Shown: positions 57,304 through 64,000 of the stretch, one piece after another
Numbering within the stretch: position 1 is the stretch's first letter
How the letters are laid out: every line of letters starts with the position of its first letter
Source of the DNA: UBA4644 sp964541085
Lineage (GTDB): Bacteria; Bacillota; Clostridia; Oscillospirales; Butyricicoccaceae
DNA length: 64,000 nucleotides
Assembly (NCBI GenBank): GCA_964541085.1
Contig: CAZIPA010000005.1
Span: 1 to 64,000 of the forward strand
Direction: 5' to 3'
Program-made: the position numbers and the translations under genes
Notes under the pieces: model-generated
What the model was told of the DNA's origin: nothing
Database searches by the model: none
The model's input: only the letters and a program-made list of their open reading frames with translations

Positions 57304-58055
57304 TCTGATTCACCTACGCTTTTGTAAAAATCCAATGTACGAAAGCCGCGCTCCAGCCGGGTCAGCAGATAGCTTTCGCTGAATCGTCCCAGACGACGAA
57401 GCTCTTCATCGCCCAGAGTAAAGGAAAACAGTTTTTTCAAATCGCAGCCCAGCACATATCTTGCTGCTTCCAGCGCCGGACGGCTGAGCTCCAGCTGTCT
57501 CCCGGGAACGCCCGGCAGCGGACAGGCTCTGCAATGAAGCACACCGGCCTCCAGTGCGGCCATCGGCTGTTCCGGCTCCGTCCTGCCGCACACCGCACAG
57601 CGGGAAAGCTCTGGCGCATAGCCGGACAATGCCATAAACCGCAGCTCAAAGGCCGCCTTGATCCGCGCCTCCGGCGCAAGCTGATTTGCCAGCGCATAAA
57701 GACTGTTCAGCGCCAGCCGCAGCGTCTCCTCTCCGCCGGGGGCATCCTCCGCTTCCGTTGCCAGCACCTCGGAAAAATAGGAGCCCAGCGACAGTGCGGA
57801 AAGGCGATTCTGAAGGCCGGAAAACTGCTGGAGAACCTCGGCCTCCTGCAAGCGCAGTCTCCCACGGCTTTCATAAAGTGTCATCTGAGAAAATGTAAAA
57901 AGCTGGGATGCCGCCTTCAGACGGCTTCCCTTTCGGCGCGCGCCCGGGGCCTTTACGGTAAGACAGCCCCGGCTGCCGGTAAGCACGGTCAGAATCTGAT
58001 CCGCTTCTTTATAGTTTACGCTGCGGAGGGTCAGTCCGCTGACTGTCTGATACAT
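57300..58055 (-). CDS. recO: DNA repair protein RecO
   Basis: Protein of 251 residues: an N-terminal OB fold (QTVSGLTLRSVNYKEADQILTVLT) and a helical domain with a zinc site CAVCGRTEP..LHCRAC. It loads RecA with RecR. The start at 58055 (MYQTVSG) has a GGTGAAAG site; it lies inside the end of the yqzL-like gene in another frame. Confidence 0.92.
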   Translation of the reverse strand: MYQTVSGLTLRSVNYKEADQILTVLTGSRGCLTVKAPGARRKGSRLKAASQLFTFSQMTLYESRGRLRLQEAEVLQQFSGLQNRLSALSLGSYFSEVLATEAEDAPGGEETLRLALNSLYALANQLAPEARIKAAFELRFMALSGYAPELSRCAVCGRTEPEQPMAALEAGVLHCRACPLPGVPGRQLELSRPALEAARYVLGCDLKKLFSFTLGDEELRRLGRFSESYLLTRLERGFRTLDFYKSVGESE

Positions 58056-58143
58056 TTCTTTCACCCCGTTTGCACCGGGCATAATAGCAATAGGCCTGCG
58101 GCAGACCCGTTTGGGAAAACAATTCCCACAGGGGATCCTTCAT
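58009..58143 (-). CDS. YqzL-like small protein (44 residues)
   Basis: ATG at 58143 after GAGGTG opens a 44-codon frame starting MKDPLWELFSQTG, very close to the opening of YqzL proteins encoded between era and recO in Firmicutes. The first 20 residues match best; the rest, out of frame with recO over 47 bp, looks degenerate and basic (SDSQRTDPPQRKL). Function unknown. The era-yqzL-recO order supports the call. Confidence 0.72.
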   Translation of the reverse strand: MKDPLWELFSQTGLPQAYCYYARCKRGERNVSDSQRTDPPQRKL

Positions 58144-58206
58144 GGCTGTCACCTCATCCATTAGCATGGACAAAACACAGCGGATTTTCCCCGGAAATAT
58201 TCTCCG

Positions 58207-59097
58207 TTACCGATCCTCCGAATAGCCGAAGTTGCGGATCTGGGCGGGATTGTTCCGCCAGTCCTCCTTCACCTTCACCCACAGCTGCAAAAACACCTTG
58301 CAGTCCAGCAGTTCCTCCATCTCCGGCCGGGCAGATGCGCCTACCTTTTTCAGCATGGCACCGTTTTTGCCGATGATGATGCCCTTGTGGGTCTTGCGTT
58401 CGCAATAGATCACGGCGGAAATGTGCTCCACGCCGTTTTCCTCGTGCATGGCCTCGATCTCCACCGCCGTGCCGTGAGGAACTTCTTTGTCCAGATTCTG
58501 AAGCAGCTTTTCCCGAACGATCTCTGCCAGCAGCTGCCGCTCCGGCTGATCGGAAATCATGCCATCCGGGAACAGCTGGGGCGATTCAAAGCAGAGCTTT
58601 TTCAGCTCCTCCTTCAGGACATCCAGCCCTTCCTCTGCCCGGGCGCTGACGGGAACCACGGCGGCAAAATCATAGGCCTGAGCATAGGTGGCGATGACCT
58701 CCAGCAGGGTTTCCTTTTCCACCGTGTCGATTTTGTTGATGACCAGCACGGTGGGAAGCTGAAAGTCCTTCAGCTTTTCCAGCAGCAGCTGTTCCGGAAT
58801 GCCAATCCGTGCCACCGGCTCCACCAGCAGCAGCACCGTATCCACCGACTCCACCGTGTCATGGATGATTTTTACCATATAATCGCCCAGACGGGTCTTG
58901 GGCTTGTGCAGGCCGGGCGTGTCCAGAAAGATCATCTGACATTCGTCCTGATTCAGCACGCCGGTGATGCGGGTGCGGGTGGTCTGGGGCTTGTCGGATA
59001 CAATGGCCACCTTGCTGCCGCAGAGGGCGTTGGTCAGCGTAGATTTGCCCACATTGGGCCGCCCCACCACAGAAAAAATACCGGTTTTGGTAATCAT
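58207..59097 (-). CDS. era: GTPase Era
   Basis: Essential GTPase of 296 residues binding 16S rRNA. G1 GRPNVGKST at 12-20, G3 DTPGL, G4 NKID and a C-terminal KH domain with IIIGKNGAMLKKVGASAR. It overlaps ybeY by 4 bp. dgkA and cdd, found between ybeY and era in Bacillus, are absent. Confidence 0.96.
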   Translation of the reverse strand: MITKTGIFSVVGRPNVGKSTLTNALCGSKVAIVSDKPQTTRTRITGVLNQDECQMIFLDTPGLHKPKTRLGDYMVKIIHDTVESVDTVLLLVEPVARIGIPEQLLLEKLKDFQLPTVLVINKIDTVEKETLLEVIATYAQAYDFAAVVPVSARAEEGLDVLKEELKKLCFESPQLFPDGMISDQPERQLLAEIVREKLLQNLDKEVPHGTAVEIEAMHEENGVEHISAVIYCERKTHKGIIIGKNGAMLKKVGASARPEMEELLDCKVFLQLWVKVKEDWRNNPAQIRNFGYSEDR

Positions 59098-59603
59098 GCT
59101 TCCGTCTCCTTTTCTTCCTGCCGGGTCAGACTCAGCCGGGCCAGAATCGCTTCTTCCCGCTCCCGCATGGCAGCCTTCTCCGGGCCCTCATCCACATGGT
59201 CGTAGCCCAGGAGATGCAGCATACTGTGTACGGTCAGATAGGCACATTCCCGGGCCATGCTGTGTCCATATTCCTTCGCCTGTGCGCTTGCGTGCTCCAG
59301 AGAAAGGATCATATCGCCCAGCGGTACCTGACGGGACACGGGATCCAGCAGCTCTTCCAGGGACTCCTGGGGCGCGCCCTGATAAAAATCATTCAGCGGG
59401 AAGGACAGCACATCGGTGGCACGGTCGATCTGCCGGTAGGTCTGGTTATATGTCCGAATCTCTTCGTCATTCGTCAGAGTCACCGTCAGCTGTCCGTCAA
59501 AATCATAATCAAAGGAGCAGAAAGCCGCTTTCGCCGCCAGACGGATCAGCCGCCGGACGGCCTGGCTTCCCTCTCCGTAAAACTCAACCGTTAGCTTTGA
59601 CAT
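59094..59603 (-). CDS. ybeY: Endoribonuclease YbeY
   Basis: Metal-dependent endoribonuclease of 169 residues for rRNA maturation. The zinc motif HSMLHLLGYDH (His-x3-His-x5-His) is present, with Ser replacing the usual Gly after the first His. DVLSFPL is conserved. The start at 59603 (MSKLTVEFYG) follows GAGGAAATACC and lies 20 bp inside phoH. Confidence 0.94.
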   Translation of the reverse strand: MSKLTVEFYGEGSQAVRRLIRLAAKAAFCSFDYDFDGQLTVTLTNDEEIRTYNQTYRQIDRATDVLSFPLNDFYQGAPQESLEELLDPVSRQVPLGDMILSLEHASAQAKEYGHSMARECAYLTVHSMLHLLGYDHVDEGPEKAAMREREEAILARLSLTRQEEKETEA

Positions 59604-60597
59604 GGTATTTCCTCTTTTCTCCGGCTTTTCCGCCGGGTTTCTGTTTCTGCTGATCGTATTTTTCATAGGCCTTGATGATCCGGCTCACCAGCTCGTGACG
59701 CACCACATCCCGATGATCCAGCAGGCAAACGGCAATATCCTCCAGATTCTGTACCACCTGCATGGCCTCCTTCAGACCGGAACGCTTGCCGTCGGGCAGG
59801 TCGATCTGGGTCACATCGCCGGTAATCACAGCCCGGGAACCAAAGCCGATTCGGGTCAGGAACATTTTCATCTGCTCCGGCGTGGTGTTCTGCGCCTCGT
59901 CCAGAATGATAAACGCATCATCCAGTGTCCTTCCGCGCATATAGGCCAGCGGTGCCACCTCAATATTTCCCCGCTCCAGATAACGCTGATAGGCCTCCGG
60001 CCCCAGCATATCAAAAAGCGCATCATACAGCGGCCGCAGATAGGGATCTACCTTGTTTTGCAGATCACCGGGGAGAAAGCCCAGCTTTTCTCCGGCTTCC
60101 ACGGCGGGACGGGTGAGAATGATGCGGTTGACGGTTTTTTCCCGGAAAGCAGCCACGGCACAGGCCACCGCCAGGTAGGTTTTTCCCGTACCGGCAGGGC
60201 CGATGCCCAGGGTGACAATGTTTTTCTGGATGGCATCCACATATTTCTGCTGGCCCACGGTCTTCGCCTTCACCTGCCGCCCCCGGGTGGTGACGCAGAT
60301 CACATCCTTACCCATCTGGGCGATTTCATCCTCCCGGCCATCCCGCACCAGCGAGATTACATAATTCACATTCTGCGGGCCAATCTGCTCACCACGCACG
60401 GCCAGCTGCAAAAGCGCATCCACCGCAGCCTTGGCGGAGATGACAGCCTCGGGCTCGCCGCAGATTTTCAGCTCCGTATCCCGGAAAACGATGGTTACGC
60501 CGTATTCCTTTTCCAGTAATCGGATGTTTTCATCAAAGGAGCCAAACAAATTGATGATATGCTCCACCCGACCCACATTGACGATCTGTTCTGTCAT
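59584..60597 (-). CDS. phoH: PhoH-family ATPase
   Basis: Protein of 337 residues. An N-terminal KH-like domain (1-95) is followed by the PhoH ATPase core with Walker A GPAGTGKT, LTRPAVEAGEKLGFLPGD and Walker B-like DDAFIILDEAQNTTPEQMKMFLTR. The C-terminus is basic. Usual partner of ybeY, likely in RNA metabolism. The start is ATG 60597 after GGAG; a GTG three codons earlier is possible. Confidence 0.92.
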   Translation of the reverse strand: MTEQIVNVGRVEHIINLFGSFDENIRLLEKEYGVTIVFRDTELKICGEPEAVISAKAAVDALLQLAVRGEQIGPQNVNYVISLVRDGREDEIAQMGKDVICVTTRGRQVKAKTVGQQKYVDAIQKNIVTLGIGPAGTGKTYLAVACAVAAFREKTVNRIILTRPAVEAGEKLGFLPGDLQNKVDPYLRPLYDALFDMLGPEAYQRYLERGNIEVAPLAYMRGRTLDDAFIILDEAQNTTPEQMKMFLTRIGFGSRAVITGDVTQIDLPDGKRSGLKEAMQVVQNLEDIAVCLLDHRDVVRHELVSRIIKAYEKYDQQKQKPGGKAGEKRKYHVKANG

Positions 60598-60602
60598 ATA
60601 CT

Positions 60603-61784
60603 TCACTCCTGTTGTGTGGGAGATTCTACGCCGCAGAGCTCGATCAGCTCCGCATTCAGCACGCCCATCAGGGCTCCCCCTTCAGTTTTTTCCAGTAAAA
60701 AGGTCCAGCCGCAAAGCTCCGCATCCGGCTTTGCCGCCGCCAGCCGCTCCAGCATCCGCTGCTCCAGCAGTGCGCCCAGCTCCCCCTGTTCCGGCGCTTC
60801 TCCGGAAGGAATGCAGCAATACCGGCGCACCGTTTCCAGCCCAATGGGAAAACGGAAATCCTCCTGTATGGGCAGCAGCTGTTCCTGTATTTCTTTATCA
60901 TACCACAGGTTGTCGGTATTTTCAATCTTCCGAAGGGAAAATCTGTCTTCTCCCAGTACAAGATAGCGTTCCGGCCGCAGCTCTTCCCATCGGCGCAGCG
61001 TGCGAAGCTCTGCGGGAACGGCGGTACGGATGGTATAAAAGCTGCGAATCTCAGCCTCGGCCATAGCGTGTACCGGACGCAGAACACCGTTTGCGCCGGA
61101 CAGCGTACCCTCCGCAAGCATATCGCCCGGCTGAACGGCATCCCCCACCTGTACGCAGGCTGTTCCCTGCCGCACCCGCAGACGCAGAATCACGCCGGTT
61201 TTGTCCGACACAATATTACACGGCTCCTCCTGCGGCACAGCGGAAGGGGTGTCCTTTCGTTCCCAGACCTGTACCAGTGCCTGCACACCACGGAAATTGA
61301 CTGTAAGGTAGGATAGCTTGTCACAGCCTGCAATTACATGGTTTTTCAGCGTTCTGGCAGAAAGCTCTGCTTTGCGTGCGCCGGTTTTCAGTCCGGCCTG
61401 CTCCAGTAGCTGGAGGATTTCCGTGGGCGAGGTCTCCACACAGCCCTCCACCCGAATGATCCAGACCCGGCCCATGCTCCAGAGCACCACAGCGATGCTG
61501 AGCAGCACTCCCGCCAGCAGCGCCCGTCGGCGGGCAATGGGCCGCAGCAAAAACGGTAGCCCCCGTTTTTCCAGTACCCGAATCCGGCTGGAGGTTTTTG
61601 CGGCACAACGGCGCAGCGCCGGGAAATCTCCCACGGAAAGCCAAGCGGTAAAGCAGTCCGCGTCCAGGGCCTGCACCTGAAAAAAGAACACGCCGGCGTT
61701 GGAGCACAGGGTAAAAAAACGCTCTCCGTCGCCGCTGTTCACCTGAATTTTCACACATCCCCGCAAGCTTCTGCCCAGTTTCAT
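60603..61784 (-). CDS. yqfD: Sporulation protein YqfD
   Basis: Protein of 393 residues with one strong transmembrane segment (about 85-105, ALLAGVLLSIAVVLWSMGRVWII), followed by a POTRA/FtsQ-like region (VEGCVETSPTEILQLLEQAG) and a C-terminal domain. YqfD belongs to the mother-cell sporulation set together with yqfC; in Bacillus it is SigE-dependent. The start at 61784 (MKLGRSLRG) overlaps the yqfC stop in ATGA. Confidence 0.88.
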   Translation of the reverse strand: MKLGRSLRGCVKIQVNSGDGERFFTLCSNAGVFFFQVQALDADCFTAWLSVGDFPALRRCAAKTSSRIRVLEKRGLPFLLRPIARRRALLAGVLLSIAVVLWSMGRVWIIRVEGCVETSPTEILQLLEQAGLKTGARKAELSARTLKNHVIAGCDKLSYLTVNFRGVQALVQVWERKDTPSAVPQEEPCNIVSDKTGVILRLRVRQGTACVQVGDAVQPGDMLAEGTLSGANGVLRPVHAMAEAEIRSFYTIRTAVPAELRTLRRWEELRPERYLVLGEDRFSLRKIENTDNLWYDKEIQEQLLPIQEDFRFPIGLETVRRYCCIPSGEAPEQGELGALLEQRMLERLAAAKPDAELCGWTFLLEKTEGGALMGVLNAELIELCGVESPTQQE

Positions 61785-62086
61785 TCTGTCCGCTCCCCAG
61801 CCCGGTATTCCACGGAAAAAATTTGTCCGCAAATGCAAATGTCGTCGCCGTCCATTGCCTGAAGCAGCATATTTCTGCCGCAAACACAGATTTCATACTG
61901 CCGGGCTGCCACCCGAATCTGCGATTCGCTGTATTCCAGCAATCCGCAATGCTGCCGGATGGTCAGACATCGGTCGCCCTCCAGCAGCAGCTGCGGCCCG
62001 CCGCCTTCCGAAATCGGCTGTAAGGCAAGGGCCTCTGTAAATCGCTGGCGCAGGGACTGACGAACCTTTTGCTTTTTTTCCATCAT
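61781..62086 (-). CDS. yqfC: Sporulation protein YqfC
   Basis: Protein of 101 residues with YabP/YqfC-family features: GPQLLLEGDRCLTIRQHCGLLEYSESQIRVAARQYEICVCG (in pieces). The fold is small and beta-rich with no signal peptide. AAAGGAG precedes two adjacent ATGs (62086 and 62083); either could be used. Coupled to yqfD; divergent from ylbJ, also a sporulation gene, which suggests shared forespore or mother-cell timing. Confidence 0.85.
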   Translation of the reverse strand: MMEKKQKVRQSLRQRFTEALALQPISEGGGPQLLLEGDRCLTIRQHCGLLEYSESQIRVAARQYEICVCGRNMLLQAMDGDDICICGQIFSVEYRAGERTE

Positions 62087-62141
62087 GAGCGCTCCTTTCC
62101 CGGAATATCCTGCAACAGTATATCGGCAAAGGAGGAATACC

Positions 62142-63092
62142 ATGCCTGAATCTGGCCGTGCTTCAGCAGTAAAGCGAATATGCTTTACACTCTGGATCGG
62201 GCTGTTTGCCGCCGGACTTTTGCTTTGCACTCGGACAGTTGCGGCTTCGGTGACGGAAAGTCTGACCTTTTGTATGCAGATGCTGCTGCCTGCGCTGTTC
62301 CCCTTTTTTGTGCTGTCCGGCTGGCTGGCAGGCTCCGGCAGCTGCGATCTGCTGTGCCGCCCCTGCGGCAGGATTATGGAGCGTCTGTTCGGGCTGCCCG
62401 GCAGCTGCGCACCGGTTTTGCTGCTGGGACTGGTGGGCGGGTATCCGGTGGGCGCCAACGCCGCCGTGGAATTGTATCGCAATGGCCGCTGTTCCAGAGA
62501 AGAGGCGCTGGCGCTGCTGCGATTTTGCAATAATGCGGGCCCGGCGTTTCTCATCGGCGCATTGGGCAACGGAATGCTGCACAGCAGCCGTCTCGGCGGT
62601 CTGCTCTATCTGGCGCAGGTGCTCTCTGCCCTTTCCATCGGCGTTCTTTTCCGCAGAAATACAGGCGGTGTAAAGCGAACTGCAAGTTGCGCAAAAGCAC
62701 CGGCTTCCCTGTCACTTTCCGGTCTGCTTCAGACGGTGCGCCGGGCCTTTGACACCTTTCAGAATGTCTGTGCCTTTGTTTTGTTCTTTGCGGTTGTACG
62801 CAGCCTGCTGACGGTATTGCCGGGTGTGAATCGTGGCAGTCTGCCCTTTGCCCTGCTTTCCGGACTTCTGGAGCTGACTGGCGGCCTTTCTGCTTTGACG
62901 GCGCTGCCCCTTGCAAACACACTGCTGCTGCCCTGCTGTGCGTTTCTGGCTGCCTTTGGCGGGCTGTCCGTCAGTCTGCAAACCATCTCCCTGCTTCTGG
63001 ATGCAAAGCTGCCCTATCGGGATTATCTTGGTGCGAAGCTGTTGCAGGGACTGCTGGCAGGTACCTTCACTTTTCTGCTGATGCAGCTGTGA
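62142..63092 (+). CDS. ylbJ: Sporulation integral membrane protein YlbJ
   Basis: Membrane protein of 316 residues with about seven hydrophobic segments. GGYPVGANAAVELYRNGRCSREEALALLRFCNNAGPAFLIGALG (in pieces) is the hallmark of the YlbJ branch of the nucleoside-recognition (Gate) superfamily. AGGAGG six bases before the ATG. YlbJ is needed for spore formation in Bacillus. Confidence 0.9.
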   Translation: MPESGRASAVKRICFTLWIGLFAAGLLLCTRTVAASVTESLTFCMQMLLPALFPFFVLSGWLAGSGSCDLLCRPCGRIMERLFGLPGSCAPVLLLGLVGGYPVGANAAVELYRNGRCSREEALALLRFCNNAGPAFLIGALGNGMLHSSRLGGLLYLAQVLSALSIGVLFRRNTGGVKRTASCAKAPASLSLSGLLQTVRRAFDTFQNVCAFVLFFAVVRSLLTVLPGVNRGSLPFALLSGLLELTGGLSALTALPLANTLLLPCCAFLAAFGGLSVSLQTISLLLDAKLPYRDYLGAKLLQGLLAGTFTFLLMQL

Positions 63093-63098
63093 TTTCTC

Positions 63099-63127
63099 TT
63101 GCCAAGCGGGTGGAAAACGATTATAAT
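63099..63127 (+). promoter_or_regulatory. Promoter of the small Cys-rich gene
   Basis: TTGCCA (63099-63104), 17-bp spacer, perfect TATAAT (63122-63127), 30 bp upstream of the ATG. Confidence 0.85.
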
Positions 63128-63157
63128 AAACATAACACCGGGAACGGAGGCGCTGGT

Positions 63158-63364
63158 ATGCTGTTTGATAAGGATATTCCGAAAATCTGCGCATTTTGCC
63201 TGTATGGGCAGGATTATGGCGAAGATGCCATTCTTTGCAGCAAAAAAGGGCCGGTAGGCTTGCAGGATCATTGTTCCCGCTATGTCTACGACCCGCTGCG
63301 CCGCAAGCCTGCTTCCGGCATGGAGCTGCGCAAACCCTTGGATGAGGACGCTTTTCGGCTGTAA
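63158..63364 (+). CDS. Small Cys-rich conserved protein (68 residues)
   Basis: GGAGG precedes an ATG that opens a 68-residue frame. Cysteines at CAFC, ILC and HC, followed by a basic YDPLRRKP segment, look like a compact zinc site; the same layout occurs in short uncharacterised clostridial proteins. The protein appears complete (ends DAFRL). Its stop codon is also where foreign-looking sequence begins. Function unknown. Confidence 0.75.
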   Translation: MLFDKDIPKICAFCLYGQDYGEDAILCSKKGPVGLQDHCSRYVYDPLRRKPASGMELRKPLDEDAFRL

Positions 63365-63467
63365 TCTTCCGGCATCCATGGATACGCTGGCAAAAATCGC
63401 AACTGCCCTGCAATGTGGGCTGGATGATATTGTAGAAATACAGAAGCAAGGTGGGGCACAGCAATGA
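63363..63467 (+). pseudogene. C-terminal remnant of an HTH (Xre-type) regulator
   Basis: The frame encodes NLPASMDTLAKIATALQCGLDDIVEI and a short tail, the third-helix-to-end portion of Cro/C1-type regulators that control DNA methylase genes. The first two thirds of the domain are missing: homology starts within the stop codon of the preceding gene. The only internal ATG (63378) would give 29 residues. It overlaps the methylase start in ATGA, so the original operon was regulator-methylase. Confidence 0.7.
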
Positions 63468-64000
63468 ATGTTTTATCCCTTTTTTCCGGATGCGGTGGTA
63501 TGGACATCGGCTTTGAGGGTGGGTTTTCCTGCCTGAAGCGTTCGATCAACACAACCATGCATCCGGATTGGATTGCAAACGAGCACGGAGATTGGGTTAC
63601 TGTGAAAAAGACGATTTTTCATACGGTATTCGCCAATGATATTCGCACGGATGCAAAAGCCGCATGGACTGCTTACTTTTCTGGAAAAATCGAAAATGCC
63701 GATACCATTTATCACATCGAAAGTGTGGTAGACTTGGTAAAGTGCGCCAAAGCAGGAGAACAGGTATTTCCTCCTGATGTGGATATCGTCACGGGCGGTT
63801 TCCCCTGCCAGGACTTTTCAATTGCAGGAAAACGCAACGGCTTTCATTCGCAGAAAAGCCACAATGGCGGCACGCTGGAAGTCGGAGAACCATCCATTGA
63901 AAGCCGCGGTCAACTCTATATGTGGATGCGCGATGTGGTCACAATCACAAAGCCGTTACTGTTTATCGCAGAAAATGTAAAAGGTCTCACTAATTTGACC
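63464..64000 (+). CDS. DNA cytosine-C5 methyltransferase (5' part, runs off window)
   Basis: The first 179 residues of a C5 methylase. Motif I FSGCGGMDIGFE (7-18) binds SAM; motif IV GGFPCQDFS has catalytic Cys115; motif VI ENVKGL lies at 170-175. An insertion of about 45 residues separates motifs I and IV compared with compact enzymes such as HhaI. Base composition is more AT-rich than the preceding 60 kb. The start ATG overlaps the HTH remnant stop, with AAGGTGGGG upstream. A cognate endonuclease would be expected beyond the window. Confidence 0.9.
   Translation, partial: MNVLSLFSGCGGMDIGFEGGFSCLKRSINTTMHPDWIANEHGDWVTVKKTIFHTVFANDIRTDAKAAWTAYFSGKIENADTIYHIESVVDLVKCAKAGEQVFPPDVDIVTGGFPCQDFSIAGKRNGFHSQKSHNGGTLEVGEPSIESRGQLYMWMRDVVTITKPLLFIAENVKGLTNLT

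Noticed and set aside
1..64000. tRNA, rRNA, tmRNA, CRISPR arrays or replication origin
   Set aside because: All intergenic stretches were read; none shows a tRNA T-arm consensus, regularly spaced repeats or DnaA-box clusters.

Overview
The window reads as chromosome of a GC-rich, spore-forming Firmicute of the clostridial / Oscillospirales (Ruminococcaceae-like) type. The grounds are the Firmicutes gene order yicC-remA-gmk-rpoZ-priA-def-fmt-rsmB-rlmN-prpC-prkC-rsgA, the yqfC-yqfD-phoH-ybeY-era-yqzL-recO-mutS2 order, and sporulation genes (a SipL-like SPOCS/LysM protein, cwlD, yqfC, yqfD, ylbJ, a CotH-family protein). Genus and species cannot be fixed by eye. I found no rRNA, tRNA or CRISPR array.

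Layout. 1-5.8 kb: a two-component system (minus strand) faces a VTC-domain / DUF4956 / CotH operon (plus strand). Three promoters in the two intergenic stretches share one architecture: two TTTCAGG-type heptamers 11 bp apart, then 9 bp, then a -10 box. One drives the regulator, one the VTC operon, and one an apparently non-coding stretch. 5.8-8.5 kb: Nudix hydrolase and a double-AAA ATPase. 8.6-12.6 kb: a Xer-type recombinase, a broken ogt gene, an efflux adaptor plus FtsX-type permease with no ATPase, and a 43-residue Cys-rich protein. 12.6-30.7 kb: one long minus-strand block running from cdaA (c-di-AMP synthesis) through translation, replication and rRNA-modification genes to PrkC/PrpC and RsgA, then the SipL-like gene. 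30.8-35.8 kb: cysteine desulfurase with DUF3343, ispDF, carD, a hypothetical membrane protein, an rRNA methyltransferase. 35.9-42.2 kb: radA, cwlD, a TIGR04086 membrane protein, yajC, tgt, rmuC, glycerophosphodiesterase.

42.3-46.9 kb: two tandem paralogous lipoproteins with a solute-binding domain. The downstream copy carries an in-frame stop, yet the two share a 644-bp stretch with no mismatch, which points to recent gene conversion. 46.9-48.7 kb: a CNNM/CorC-type transporter behind a structured leader that holds a possible 37-codon leader ORF and mutually exclusive hairpins. 48.7-54.8 kb: pxpABC (5-oxoprolinase), a coiled-coil protein, coaD, rsmD, uvrC and an HPr-like protein with Tyr instead of the catalytic His15. 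54.9-63.1 kb: mutS2 to ylbJ. 63.1 kb to the end: a small Cys-rich gene, then abruptly the C-terminal remnant of an HTH regulator translationally overlapped with a cytosine-C5 DNA methyltransferase that runs off the window, probably the left edge of an acquired restriction-modification island.

Most genes are packed with 1-14 bp overlaps, so expression is largely operonic. Several intrinsic terminators sit directly against the ribosome binding site of the next gene and may act as internal attenuators. All calls are by eye; no database search was run.
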